Origin: Tenebrio molitor
Lineage: Eukaryota > Arthropoda > Insecta > Coleoptera > Tenebrionidae
DNA length: 64,000 nt
Direction: 5' to 3'
Assembly (NCBI RefSeq): GCF_963966145.1
Contig: NC_091055.1
Coordinates: 11,346,001-11,410,000 of the forward strand
Below, in pieces: positions 50,101-62,308 of this stretch; the stretch's first letter is position 1; each line of letters begins with the position of its first letter. Position numbers and translations under genes: made by a program. A model generated the notes under the pieces. That model ran no database searches. It was not told where the DNA came from and saw only the letters and a list, made by a program, of their open reading frames with translations.

Positions 50101-50985
50101 TTTGACTTTTCATGATAGCATTACTTGAAAAAGTTTCATAAAAGATTTCTTTTGTTAAAAAAAGGGAAACTAGAACGATTATTTAAAAAAATTGGTTCCT
50201 TATCAAATCGTTATTACGAGTAGTTCAGCCGGTATAGTAGGGTGCTTTTGCTTTTACATTGCTTCTATTTTGACTTCCCTGGCACCATACAGATTAAAAG
50301 TAATGATTAATGAATGACTCATAATCCAATCTTATGCCCTGAAACTCAAAAAAGTTTCATAGAAAAGTCTGTACAGTTTATGTATTCATATATTTTTCGA
50401 AATTGTAAATATGTACGGCCTGTTACGGGTAGAAATGTTCATGATTTTATTGTTACAAGTCAATCTTGTATGGCATTGTTTTGATTAAATACTTCATTTA
50501 TATAATATCTCATTGCAGTTGCACTAGTACGTAAATAATTTATATTTGACATGTTAAAAAAATTGTAAATTCTAAAGATTTTAGAGGAGACAAATAAAGA
50601 TTTCTAATCGTTATCGCAACTGTAAATAACCAACATTATGAGCTCTGAATGTCAGCTTAAATCAAAGTTAAAATTTCATGATAAATGTATCATTTGTAGT
50701 GGAATCGTGTAGTACAAGAGAAAATACCACAAAAATAGTGACTGAGGATGTAAAATATGCGATCTCCGCTGTAAAATTGAACAGGAATTTGGAACAAATA
50801 TTTTATGACAGCAATTGTTAAAAACCTAATATAGTAACTGTTGTTTACAATAAGTGTATTTAGAAATTTTCTTCTGAGCTATTATGTTATTCCACAGTCT
50901 TAACACATCTGATAAGAAGCGAAACGATCATAAGCATGAGATGCTTGTTCCAGTTTTTTGGATTTTATTTTATGAACAATTATTA
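47126..50985. other. Gene-poor region with one minisatellite
   Basis: No recognised gene. The 14-bp minisatellite at 47648-47703 is the only clear structure. Confidence 0.35.
47648..47703. repeat. 14-bp minisatellite, four units
   Basis: Four adjacent units of GCGTNCGAAAAAGT. Units 1 and 2 are identical, unit 3 has A and unit 4 has G at position 5, and unit 4 ends in A. The G+C-richer repeat stands out from its surroundings. Confidence 0.92.
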
Positions 50986-51180
50986 TTATATCGAGCGATC
51001 AAATTAATTTGTAATCGAGTCATCCATGGATTTGAATCCGTATGTCTTTTCGATTGATATGCCCAGATCTAACCTGTGTTTTAAGCTGCGTTTTTTGGAG
51101 CGTGAAATTCAAGTAACGACATACGATTTTCGGATTCATGGATAACTCGATTATAAATTAATTTGATCGCTCGATATAAA
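50986..51180. mobile_element. 195-bp foldback element
   Basis: The arms at 50986-51046 and 51118-51180 are inverted copies of about 60 bp. They share TATATCGAGCGATCAAATTA, AATCGAGT and CCATG, and both end CGTATGTC at the loop. The loop is about 70 bp. Non-coding. It directly abuts the LINE fragment that starts near 51257. Confidence 0.87.
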
Positions 51181-51256
51181 GGTCAATATGTATCAATATT
51201 TTTAATTTTGGAAAATATGTATGAAATTATTGAAAAATATATATTATTATTAAATT

Positions 51257-51482
51257 GCCCTTGGTGCAAAGAACCCATCGATTTCATTAATGTCATCGGA
51301 AACCGACTTATCGCGGAATCAGGCGATTCAAAATCGAAGAAATTCCTTTTCGAGAGGATTTCGCTTGCCATTCAACGTGGAAACGCTGCAAGCAATAGGG
51401 GCACTTTTCCAGATTCCGCAATATTATCGGAAGTTTTTGTATTATAAAACAAAAATGTTTATGTAATTATGTTATTAATATA
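51257..51482 (+). mobile_element. LINE C-terminus fragment, copy 1
   Basis: Encodes the last about 60 residues of a retrotransposon protein (WCKEPIDFINVIGNRL, then RISLAIQRGNAAS) plus about 35 bp of 3' UTR ending ATGTTATTAATATA. It is almost identical to the minus-strand copy at 52668-53155 up to the same 3' end and is cut off at its 5' side. These are the features of a 5'-truncated retrotransposed copy. Confidence 0.75.
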
Positions 51483-51708
51483 GATTTCTTTATTTAAATT
51501 TGTGTTAATATTTTTAAATAAATATATGATTATTTAAGCAAATGTTTTATTTATAAATTTTAAAAATATGCGTATGCAGTAGAAAATATATAGGTTTTTG
51601 ATTAACCGCGTGATGTCGCTTTTCCGTCAATTAGAAGCTTTGGAAATCGAAAAAATTATTTTAAATCCACTAGGGTAACATTGCAAGGTAATGATGTACG
51701 AATATAAA

Positions 51709-51880
51709 GGGTGTTTTTTTAAATTTGGCGTCGAAGTAGGCGTTGGAGAGTCGATTGAGATCGCACCATTCGTGTAAAAGCGTAAGATTTAAACAGCTGA
51801 TCCGTGATCCGTAACCTGTATAGTGCGTTCACAATCGACAGTTCAACGCCTACTTCGACGCCAAATTTAAAAAAACACCC
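51709..51880. mobile_element. 172-bp MITE with perfect 37-bp TIRs
   Basis: 51709-51745 and 51844-51880 are perfect inverted copies, starting GGGTGTTTTTTTAAATTTGG. Imperfect pairing continues inward through GTCGATTG. No coding capacity. The flanking TAA on the left and TTA on the right suggest a TA target. The perfect arms suggest a recent insertion. Confidence 0.92.
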
Positions 51881-52059
51881 GTTATCTTTGTTTATATTGT
51901 ATTACCGTTAATAATAATAATAAAAATAATTGATTGTTTGTTGGAAACATTTTTTCCATATTTTTTTCATGTACATTTAAACATTTTCGATAAGGTAGTA
52001 AGTAGTTTGTAGGTCAATTTTGGGACACCTGTATATTGCATTCCAAGTCTAATACATAC

Positions 52060-53820
52060 ATCATTAAAAATGGAATATAATCTGTTGTACGAGTAGATGA
52101 TGCTTTCACGTGATTACAAACTGTTTGGGACTTCGATATGTTGGGAATTTTTACAGACGGTAATATATATGATGTAGATAATATAAATAAAGTAATATTG
52201 TACATGACTTAAATTCCTGTTCAATTTTTTAAACTCGAATTCGAATTTTTACATCGGAGTTAATTATTTTTGTAATATTTTCTCTTTTTTTTTTTAATTG
52301 AATCTAAACAAGCATCAGTTTGTTGACAAAAAATGTACATATTATGTTCCAATTTTACATAAAATTTCAATTTTGAGTCAAGCTCACTTTTTGCGCTCGT
52401 ACTGCTGGTTTCCCTAATTAGTAGAACAAAACAATTTGAATTTAGCAGTCAAAAGTTTAGGTAAAATATAAATTCTTTATAAATACCGGGTGCCCGCGAA
52501 AAAAGTTCGGATGCGTTTCTTTCTGGTCTCTTTAAAATAACAAATTTGAAATTTTAGGAGTTTGGTTAGCCGTTAACGTATCTTAGGATAGTTTTCACGT
52601 CACCATTCTTGGTACAATAAAAATAACTAAAGCAGTTTCGTTTTTCAATTTGGAAGTAAAAAGAGCTTATATTAATAACATAATTACATAAACATTTTTG
52701 TTTTATAATACAAAAATTTCCGATAATATTGCGGAATCTGGAAAAGTGCCCCGAATGCTTGCAGCGTTTCCACGTTGAATGGCAAGGGAAATCCTCTCGA
52801 AAAGGAATTTCTTTGATTTTGAATCGCCTGATTCCGCGATAAGTCGGTTTCCGATGACATTAATGAAATCGATGGCTTCTTTGCACCAAGGGCCTAAGGT
52901 TTCAAATGCTAAACCTTTAAACACGTAGTTTGACGAAATGATTGAACTATATTTGATATGTTTGCGTTTGCAAGCCATTTCAGCGGCAGAACCTGAGACT
53001 TCAGATGATTTCAATACGTAACTGTCTGCAAGTGTATCTACAACAGTAACGTCCCAAACCAAAGGTTGACCTTTAATCCAAGGTACTAAAGTCATCCCAT
53101 CTGGGCGTTTTCCGTCATCCCGAGACAGTCCGTTTGGTTCTAAAGTTGAATTCACATGAATAGAAATATTTGGAAGTTATAATTACACCGAATATTGACA
53201 AATGAAAAAATGAAAATAGTAACAACCAACTTCAAAACGCAAGATGAAGAGGTACGCGGGGAGTGGGCAGCAATAAAAATAATAGTTGGAACGGAAGTGA
53301 TTATTTTTGTCATAGGAGTAAGCAGATTTGTACATTCAGATTAAAGTTTTTGCATGTAACCAGTATCAATATACATTCTGTTATGAATAAATAATTTTCA
53401 ACATTTCACAAAGTCATGATGTATTACGAGTATTAAAAACTAAAATATAATCTGCTGCAAACGATGCTTTCATGTGATTACGAACAATTTGGAGCTTTGA
53501 TAGTTTTGATACGTTGAAAATTATTATAGATTATGTATAGAAATATTGATGATGATGATGATATTTGAAAGAAGTCAAATTCATATTCAAGTTTACAGTT
53601 CAAATCATATTTTGTATAATTTTCTTTAATTACGATAACACTGCACAAGTTGCGCTTACGCAGTTAAACTAAATAAAGCGTTTTATTGCAGTTCGGGATT
53701 TATAATTGCACGAAACATTTGCAAATTAAAAAATTAAAACACTAACATTCAACTTCAAAACTACACGATGAAGAGATACGCGGGGATTGAGCGGCAATGA
53801 AAATGGAGGATGGGAGGCGG
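52060..53820. repeat. Diverged direct duplication flanking a LINE insertion
   Basis: 52060-52260 resembles 53445-53600 (ATATAATCTG, GATGCTTTCA, GTGATTAC). 53190-53290 resembles 53690-53820 (CAACTTCAAAAC, GATGAAGAG, TACGCGGGGA, GCAAT). The order is the same, so this is one old unit present twice in tandem. The first unit is interrupted by LINE copy 2. A (GAT)5 run lies at 53549-53563. Confidence 0.6.
52668..53155 (-). mobile_element. LINE C-terminus fragment, copy 2
   Basis: A minus-strand open frame of about 150 codons (53155-52703). It contains KRPDGMTLVPW, then LVWDVTVVDT, GLAFETLGPWCKEAIDF and RISLAIQRGNAAS. The RPDG...WDVTV spacing recalls a PD-(D/E)XK nuclease fold, which would suit a C-terminal endonuclease; that is inference. 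The 3' end, including TATTATAAAACAAAAATG, matches copy 1. Reverse transcriptase is absent. Confidence 0.75.
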
Positions 53821-53940
53821 TAGTTGGAGGCTTGAAGGCGGCATGTTTGTAGCGTTCAGAATTGACAACGAGACATATAATTAAATAAAAACCATTTATT
53901 TTCTTTTTAATACAATGAAACAATCGTAGTTTACATATAT

Positions 53941-54559
53941 CGTTAAGAGTAGAAGTGAGTCTTTTTGTGCTAAGCCCAGAAATTGAAGACCGAGACGAAG
54001 TCGAGGTCGCAACTGGGCGAAGCACAAAAAGACCTTCTACTCTGAATAATATATTATTTTATCTTCAAGCGGATCACAAAAAATATCGGACATGAGCTCA
54101 TTTATTTTTTTTTGCTGCAGTTACAGTAAAATGACAATTTTCAAACTTACAATTTTCAAATTTTAAGACACCAATAATTCCTAGTTAATATGTAATATTA
54201 GTAAAGTCTACTAAAGTCCAAAGTTTACTTTTTAATATTGAACGGCCATCTTGCTCTTTTTGATTTTGACATCTGTCATCATAGGCGACTCGTGTTACAC
54301 CACAGTGGCACCGATTAAATATTGGGTAATAATTTCATTATTTAGATTTTTAAGAGACTCTTTTTAATAGGGATAATTTAATTCTTAAATATTTCGTGTA
54401 ATTATTGATGAGAAATGCTTCAAATGTCTTCATTTATCTCGGTGAACATTTCACCTCCTAAGATTTGAAGTGTTTCAAGTCTGGTTACAAAAAAAAGCCA
54501 CTTCAACCGTTTCAATAGAGATACACAAATATGCGATTTTCGACCGCTTGAAGATAAAG
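53941..54559. mobile_element. Repeat family A, copy 3 (opposite orientation to copy 1)
   Basis: The palindromic head at 53941-54045 has strong arms (AAGTGAGTCTTTTTGTGCT... and its inverse AGCACAAAAAGACCTTCTAC) around the core 53991-54005. The body 54058-54559 is bounded by ATCTTCAAGCGG and its inverse CCGCTTGAAGAT. It aligns with copy 1 along its length, with about 60 extra bases near 54250-54340. Non-coding. Confidence 0.8.
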
Positions 54560-56006
54560 ACTGCTCGAATCTCGCTACTTTGGGCCAACTTTTATCACGA
54601 GAACAAATTTCTGATTCAGGCTTTCGTTTTCGAGATAATCTAGTGAAAACAAACGAAATGGCCAAATTGAATTAATTTTTGTTGTAATGACTTCGAGTTA
54701 TCGACCTTCAAATTTAATTTATGCCCATCAGAGCCCGTACATTTTTTCAATTTCAAAAAAAAAATCGCACACTTTACGAAACTTTTAGCAAAAATTCACA
54801 TTCATTTTCTACTTTCTCGTTATATATGTAATTCGATTTTTGACAGTTTTCGCATTTTGAGCCACAAGGGCACGGGTTGGATTCTGTGTCATTTGTTGCT
54901 TTTAGCCTCTGAAGTCCCACGGAAGTGAAAATAAATTTGCCTAGGAGCACTCTACTAAGAAAACTGAACGACAATCCGTAGAGTTGGTGGCGAGTGCATT
55001 ATCAAAAATAATGCAGCAACTGTACTTAAATGCAATTTATGAGCTTCAAGCCCCATCTCCAGGGTCTTTACCGCCGCAAAATTCGAACAAAATTCGTTCG
55101 GATTGGGATTTCTTTAACTTTCAACGCCCCTGTGTTGAGAAATATGTCAGAAAAAAACTACGAGTAGTAGTTGTTTCAAATTTGCACAACTTACATGTTT
55201 CACATGTTTGGAGTTCGCTTTTGATACGTTTAAGAGTTAGGGAATCAAGTTGTGATGGTAATACTAAAAACAAACCAACAGTTTTTGAAATTGTGAAGCG
55301 TAACAAATTCCACATCGGTGAAGTGTAAACCGCTACTTTCTCCTACAGATATCACAAGAGTCGCTAACAAGGAGCAAATAAAACATCCAGTGATTTAATT
55401 TTGAAGGTAAGTGAAGCTGAGTTTTTATTTGAGCACGGTTTCGGTGTGCTGATATCACGAGTAAATACTCTCTGTATACAGTACAGTCCGGATTTAGCGA
55501 ACGCGCTTGTTATGATCTTCCGGTTATAGCGCACCACTTCAAAAGTCCTAAATTGAAGTCCATAAAACACTATTAATTTTTGTTTGGCTACTACAAACCA
55601 CCTCACGACAACTTTTCGTCTAGACCGCACTCTAAGATACCAATTCAACTTCACAGGCGATCCTTTACGACGAACTCCAATAAAAATTTCCCCAACACGA
55701 TAGCATTTCTGACAGCCACGTTTGCGAAGACCAGTTACCGGTAATTTCAGCAGAAGGAGCATGCCAACACGTACTTCGAAGTTTTTTATATTCCCAGACG
55801 GTGCTACAACACTTGTAGCTTGGATTGTTTGATCAACGTTAAAAAATATTACTACGTATTACTTTACGTTACAAGGTTGGTAAGGCAACATAACAGAATC
55901 GGCGAAAACTAAACGCAGTCCAGTTTTTCCACGTTCCTCGATTCAGTAATATGCGATCACAATGAAAACAAAGTAAAAAAATATATCCTTTTCATGCGTT
56001 TTATTA
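54560..56006. other. Region with short open frames of unknown status
   Basis: Several frames of 64-132 codons overlap on both strands (54774-54974, 54984-55328, 55364-55762). None shows a domain I recognise, though the first has a short Cys cluster (CPCGSKCENC). TACAGTCCGGATTTAGCGAA at 55492 resembles the end of a pogo/Tigger-type element, but no partner end was found. Confidence 0.3.
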
Positions 56007-56456
56007 TACAAGGTCATTATAAATGATTGTAGTCCAAGTTGACGTAAAAACTGAATGTACGATTTATGGTTGCCGCTCCATATAAAAAATGATGAATACG
56101 TGAATACACACCGTTCACACACAGAAGTTAAATTGGTTACAAAACAACTCAATATTCTTAGATTCAATAGTTAATTTAGAAAAAAATAAATAGAATTCTC
56201 ATCACCGCACTTTTCACCTAAAAAATGACACTGACGTTACAAAAATTGATAGTTCACAGTGAGGCGGCAAAAATTTCATAACATAGGCATGGCTTGCTTC
56301 GACTATAGATAGTTTCATATTCGATGGTGGAAACAAAAGACTGAGAAATGTCATAAGATTATATTGTCAGTGTCATTTTCCATATTTTGTTTTATTAGCT
56401 CATGTGCTCATGTCGATACCAATAATATTATTAGTGATAATAATACTTTCCCTCTA

Positions 56457-56526
56457 CCACCCGGCGGCACGGCAATTTTGCCGGAGTACATACACTATTA
56501 CGGATATTACTATCAAGCAATAGTGC
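56457..56526 (-). other. Structured 3' end of the R2-like LINE
   Basis: A GC-rich segment with the palindrome CCGGCAATTTTGCCGG and a CACTATTAC...AATAGTG stem, about 20 bp past the last stop of the LINE frame. Its repeat at 41570-41636 suggests it is the 3' UTR terminus that reverse transcription recognises. That role is inferred from R2-type biology. Confidence 0.6.
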
Positions 56527-57900
56527 AGTGCTAATCAACATAATTACCGGCGTTTCGCCTCCACATTTTGACTTTGTTGTGTTTTATTATGTTCTGTGTC
56601 AATGTTATGGGATTTCCTCACGATATGACATGAGTATAATAACATACCTTTTTGAATTTCAACTACCAATGTGTTCCCTAAATCCAGAATTTTTAAATTT
56701 TTAAAAGAGATTGCGGTAGGTACTATTCCCGTTGCTGAAATTATAAGTGGTAAAATCGAAATTTTTTCTAAACACCAAAGATTTCTCATAGCAACGGAGA
56801 GCTCTAAATATTTATTAATTTTTGTGTTATATGTCTGTGTTACATATATTATGTGAATTTCGAACAGCTATATCTAAAAGATATGCTTGCTTTTGTTGTT
56901 TATTTAAAATAATAATGTCTGGTCTGTTATGCTTAATATGAATGTCAGTTAAAACTATTCGATCAAAATATAATTTGTAATTGTCATTTTCCAAACAACT
57001 TTCTGGTGTATAACTATAATGTGGTTGTGTATTCTTTAATAAATTGAATTTAACAGCTAAATTCATGTGTATAATTTTAGCGAATATATCATGACGTTTC
57101 TTATATTCGCTTTGAGCCAAAACGCTGCAAGAAGAAATGATGTGTTCAATTGTTTCCCCTTCAGTTCCGCAAATCCTACATTTATCAATGACCGATTGTA
57201 AACCGCATATGTGTTTTTTATAATTTCTTGTATGTATTTATAACACGATCTTGTATTGCAAATATAAAACCCTTCGTCTCAGAGTGAATATTTGATTTCT
57301 GAAGCCATACACGAGAAGCCTGAATATTAATTTCTGGTTGTTCCAGTTCTTTAAAATATCTCGCATCTAAAGACTTCTGTTTTATATTTGCTATAGTGTC
57401 AGGTATATTTGGCTCAACAATATCTGAAATTATATTATCACTTAAATTTAAAGGTGTGTAACCTTTATCGTCTGAAACCAAAGCATTAAAAAAGGTGTTA
57501 TCACGAGCTCTATTGAGGAAATAATTTTTTAGTGAAGCAATTTGATTGTGTTACAGTATTTCTAGCTTTGAAATACCCCTACCACCGTTTTCAATGTTTA
57601 TATTCTGTAAATTAGTTTTGGACCATTTTATAACACCAAAAGAATAGGTCAGGAATGGAACAGCATATGTATTAACTGCTTTCATTAAATTATTACCGTT
57701 TAATTTTGATTTTGAAAGAGATTTAATTCTTAAATAAAATTGCTTTTCTAAATTTTCTTTTATAATTGAGTGTTCAATATGATTTGATGGATTAATACCT
57801 AAATATTTATAAAATTCTCCTTTATTTAAATTTTTAATGATTTCTCCTTCTTGAGTTATACATATATTCTAAATTTTCGTGATGACCGCGACATATTGAT
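56457..57900 (-). mobile_element. R2-like (restriction-like-endonuclease) LINE, 3' half, degenerate
   Basis: The minus strand, read from 57900 down, gives broken frames of a reverse-transcriptase C-terminus (FYKYLGI; later a TYAVPFLTYSFGVIKW-type segment). Then come VWLQKSNIHSETKGF (57218-57481) and a CRICGT...EHIISSC zinc-knuckle-like segment near 57160. NRPDIIILN...AYLLDIAV (56827-57120) has the spacing of a PD-(D/E)XK endonuclease. A tail frame ends at 56544. The domain order RT, Cys/His knuckle, endonuclease matches LINEs with a C-terminal restriction-like nuclease. Frameshifts and stops make it inactive, and its 5' part is missing. A similar ATACCAATAATA-containing sequence on both sides (about 56415 and 57918) may be the target duplication. 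Confidence 0.8.
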
Positions 57901-58147
57901 TGTGTTTTACACTTATCAATACCAATAATAATAATTATTATAACTATAAGGACTACATTTTTATTGGTGTCATTAGAATTTATTTTTTCAATCTATTTAG
58001 CAAAAATTTAAATTTACCTAGACATTCCTTTGTACGGCGTTTATGAGAAATTTGACACCGACAATACAATTTTGTGACTTTTCTCAGTCTTTTGTTTCCA
58101 CCACCAAATATGAAAATAGCTCTACAATTATTTATAATGACCCTGTA

Positions 58148-61100
58148 TAAGCAAATAACTAATAAGTTTGTTGTTGCTTTGGTGTTACTTATAAGATCCT
58201 TGTTTCTTTGTTTTACATAACCGCATTAGTTCTGTAATATTTTATAACAGCACTTGTTGTCTATGGAAACCAAACATAGTTTTACAAATGCAACTTAGAT
58301 GATCTATCAACAACACTGGTAAGCACTTGAAAAAAATATTCGCTCGAGTAAAAATAACAGACATTTTAGAAGTAAACAACAGACCAGCTTTGATAACATG
58401 ACAGTTAAGAGTTGTTGTATCGTATGTAAATAAATAGATTCGTTTAAACTGATATATGTATTTCTAGGTTATTCGTTTATTAGAAATTTCGTAAATAACG
58501 AACGAATTGTTGTGGTCAGTGAAGATTCGTTGTAACCGGAGTTGACTGTGTGCATGTACATGGTCTGTGTTGTGGAAGAGTTGGAAATTCTTTGACTGTA
58601 GTTCAATTAAGTGGCGGACAAGACGGAGTAATGCAACAACAGACATTTCGAATATAAAAGGTCCCTTTCGGTGAATAAGTAAATAAATTGTATTTGTACG
58701 TCCACGACAAGAATCGTGATCGATGAGGTTTGAAGGGTCATAGCGGGAGAATCTATTGAGACTTAGGTGGAAATAGAGGTATGCCGGTTCTGAATATTGA
58801 CGTTAATTTGCCTTTAGTAATTCAAGTCTGATTAATTTGGTATTCGTTACTCATTACCAGCGGAGCCGAAACAGTTAACAACAGCATGGTATTTCAAGAG
58901 CGCGTCGTTATTACTATAATAAACAGTGGTGGACAATGGCACCCATGCTCATATTGTGGCGCATTATTAGATCAAAATAGTAGCTATCCATTGCTCGGTT
59001 ATTAAAACTTCAACCGCAAGTTCATATCGCTAGGTAATCAAATGCAAGTTCGTGTAACTGCATGTCGCTGAAATTAGCTTAATCCTTCTCCATCCGGAAA
59101 AATCCGGCGACATCCTCCCGGACAAAGATACATCAGTTCAACGTGGCTTTACACAGTGAGAATCTTAACGACACTATATTATTCATTAGGTTTAAGGTTG
59201 TTTTTACTCTGCTGTTGGCAAGACTTTATAGTTTGGCGAGTCTGTTGTTAGCAGATTACGATTTTGTACCCCGAATTTTAAATAATAGATCTCAAACTTT
59301 ACAGTGACACAAATCATGACCAGCAACGTTCCGGAACAGCACGCGAAATGCTAATTGTAGTATTGACGAAAATGTGATGGACTGCAGGAAATATCTATTA
59401 GGTGCTATGTGTATGTTGTGGCATCAGATTTTCGCGATGTTTAATTTCCACAATGAGACGTGTCAGACGGTTCATAAGAGACTTTAGTAAATTAGAAACT
59501 TTGTCGCACGGCTTATAAGTAATTAAACGTTTAATTTCAAACTGTTTTTAAACTATACAAAGAACTTTTCAATTCATTCTGATCCATCAAGACTAATTAA
59601 AATTTCAACTATTATTTAGACTAACAGTCGGCACTTTTTCAATTTCGTTACGTTTTGTCAGAAACGCTCCAGACTTACTCTTCTAATTGTAATAATCCAA
59701 TCGGAACTGTCAGCTCAGACATTAATTACTAATTTCAGTTTTGGTAGAGTTTGCCAGTTGCTATATGAGTAACTCTGCATGCTCTTCTTACAGTTCGAAC
59801 CTAATTTGATTTATGGAAATTATTGTTAGAGTTTGTAGAAATTGGCGTCAAATGTTACTGTTATGTTTGCAACTGAGTGGAGAAATCCAAATATGACTGT
59901 GGATAATGGTGGTTATTAGTAACAATAACAGTTAAATGAGAGTGGATCAGAACATACCTAACGGGCCGGGCTATAGGTGGTCGATAATAGAACATTCCCG
60001 ATCATTGTGATATACTGACTAATAGTAATTCATATTGTAATTATCTATATCGAACAAGGGAAATCATCCATCCGCTTTAATTCCATCGTAAAATGTGTCC
60101 GGTCAGGCAATGTAACCAAGATTAACTATCAAATCTTGTCGTTGCAAGAAATGCCTCCAAATTGGATATCCATTTCCGCTTCACAACAAACGACACTCCA
60201 ACAAATAATCACGTCAAACAAATTTGTTTAATTAACAAATTAATGATATTTTTTAATTTTTTTGTTTACACGCGACATACAAATCCTATTTTCATTTACA
60301 TTAGCTTAAATGAAGGGAGGCTTTTCCACCGTTAACAGAATAAATTCTAACGGCAACTAAAACACCGTTTATTTTTTTATTTATTTACTAATGATATTAC
60401 TATTTAATGTATACACAACGACAACCAATCCACTTAGTGTTTTGTTGATCGACGGAATTTTTAATTAAAGGTTTTCTCTTTTTTATCGAATGTTATATAA
60501 GAGGATGGATAATATATCAAACATGATTTTTTATCAACGTCACTAACTGAATTTTTAATTTTCACTTTACCACTGGCAAAATAAAATAATTTTTAAAATT
60601 ACATTTGCCATGGAAGTTTAATTAAAAATACATCTGTCAAAAATGAAGCTTAATTTTCGAAACTTCCCTAACAACATTAAAGCTCTTTTAATAAACTAAT
60701 AAAACTTATTTTAATGTTTAATTAAAGTTGTTTTCGGGCAGATTACTCAAGAATCTGATTACATTTTGTATCGACTGGGCTCGTGATGCATTTCCACGGC
60801 TGACAAGACAACATTTCTGCGTCAGCAATTCTGTTTATTGCAACAGAACATTTTGATCAGCTAGAGCTTTCACGGCGTCATTAAATTACATCCATGTTTG
60901 TAACAAAAACAATTCCACTTTTTTCATATATTGATTCAAATTCACGCTAGTTTGAAAACCTGCTATCAAATCTCCATTAAATCATTGTTTCAATTCTGAG
61001 TGTTGAGCTTTTTCGAGAGTATTGTTTCCGAAAATCACGCTAGCTTGCAGTTAATCGGTCTCGATTCTTACCACCAGAGCCGGAACTATTTCGAAAGCTC

Positions 61101-61694
61101 TAAATAAATATTCAGTGGATAACGTTATGAAATCAAACACGAAGGTTAACAGGTTGGATCGATACCGCTTTCGTTAACTTTATAAAATTTATAAAATAGG
61201 CCTAGTTTAAAGTCAAATTTATGATGTACATTTTTTATAACGTGAGACCTCGATTTATTACCTACGCAGACCACGTAAAAAGTTAAGCCGACCTTAAATC
61301 GTGAACATAATAATATATAACATATGTACTTATTATAACAAAGAATCAGTCAATTTTGCAAAATTTCAATAATCAAAATTCTAAACAGACAAAGGAGCTT
61401 TTAGCGTATTAAATTTCAGATCATCCAAATAACGCAGCTGATTATTATTGAGGCTAATATAGTTATCTTAGTTATTATAATATTGTTTTGAAATGTAACG
61501 TTCCAAGGTTCTTGTTAATTTAGAAGTTAGTTACTAGTTTAAGTGGAATATCGGAAAACTAAGGAACGCACGTGAAGTGTCCAACATCTGAATTATCCAT
61601 TGGCCGAATTGTATTAAATTTCACTAAAACTTATCGAGGGATAGCAGATAACCAAAAAATGAATGCTACGTTTACTAGAATACTAACAAAACTA
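58148..61694. other. Gene-poor region
   Basis: AT-rich sequence with no recognised gene or repeat. ACTCCGGTTACAACGAATC on the minus strand, next to CAGTCA near 58520-58549, weakly resembles a pogo/Tigger end. Confidence 0.35.
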
Positions 61695-62308
61695 TACAAG
61701 TGGTCAACAAGAAAACAAATCAAGAGTTCTACCTCATCTTTTGTTTTATCGAAACGTCTGTTTTAGCTTGATTGTACACATGTGTATAGTTGCCATACAC
61801 AGTCGTTTTATTAGTTGTCCCCCTCTCGAAAAATCTATTATTAATGATTTAATTATTAATAATTAATGCTTTACCTCCAATGGTAAAATCCATTTTACCA
61901 CTTATTCTGGGATAATTGTTGCTTACTACAATTACAGAAAGGGTCTGAAAAACTTTGCTGAAATCGAAAACTTTTTTCAAGGTTAACCACAACACCGTTT
62001 CTTTGACAGTTCAACACAAAATCTGCTAACCAGTGGCGTCGCGTTTGGCAATAAAGCTGGTAAATTACCCATCCAATGTAAAATGTTGCTCTTGTTTATA
62101 ACTATTCTTCATTATCAGATAATAATAATAAAATGCACAATTATAATTTCAATGTCTAAAATTCATGAGATATGATTTATTATAAAGTACCGTTCGAGAC
62201 CACAAATTGTCTACGCCCATGCATTGAATGCTTATTTGCATAGAATTCCGCTACGACATGCCCGATAATTTGCCTGCTCTAATTTGTTTTCTTTCTGAAC
62301 ACTTTGTA
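61695..62308. mobile_element. Family B TIR element, copy 2 (uninterrupted)
   Basis: 614 bp, bounded by TACAAGTGGTCAACAAG (61695) and the inverse of TACAAAGTGTTCAGAAAG (ending 62308), with TA flanks. It is in opposite orientation to copy 1 at 41397-43799 and aligns with it except for copy 1's insertions. Shared segments include ATGCATGGGCGTAGACAATT and AAAACAAAAGATGAGGTAG (orientation of copy 1). Non-coding. Confidence 0.87.

Larger units (their letters stand above)
56007..58147. mobile_element. TIR element (TACARGGTCATTATAAAT ends) split by a LINE
   Basis: The left end at 56007 and the inverse of the right end at 58147 share TACA(A/G)GGTCATTATAAAT and ATTGTAG. Further in, GGTGGAAACAAAAGACTGAG occurs near 56327 and as its inverse near 58085. 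Both ends are next to TA. The left arm carries about 290 bp not present in the right arm. The LINE at 56457-57900 lies inside. Confidence 0.75.

Noticed and set aside
54774..54974. Cys-containing 66-codon minus-strand frame as a gene
   Set aside because: The short Cys cluster matches no family I know, and the frame lacks exon boundaries or context.
55492..58549. pogo/Tigger-type element between 55492 and 58549
   Set aside because: The two end-like motifs differ in sequence, and the interval is already explained by another TIR element and a LINE. At most these are solo ends.
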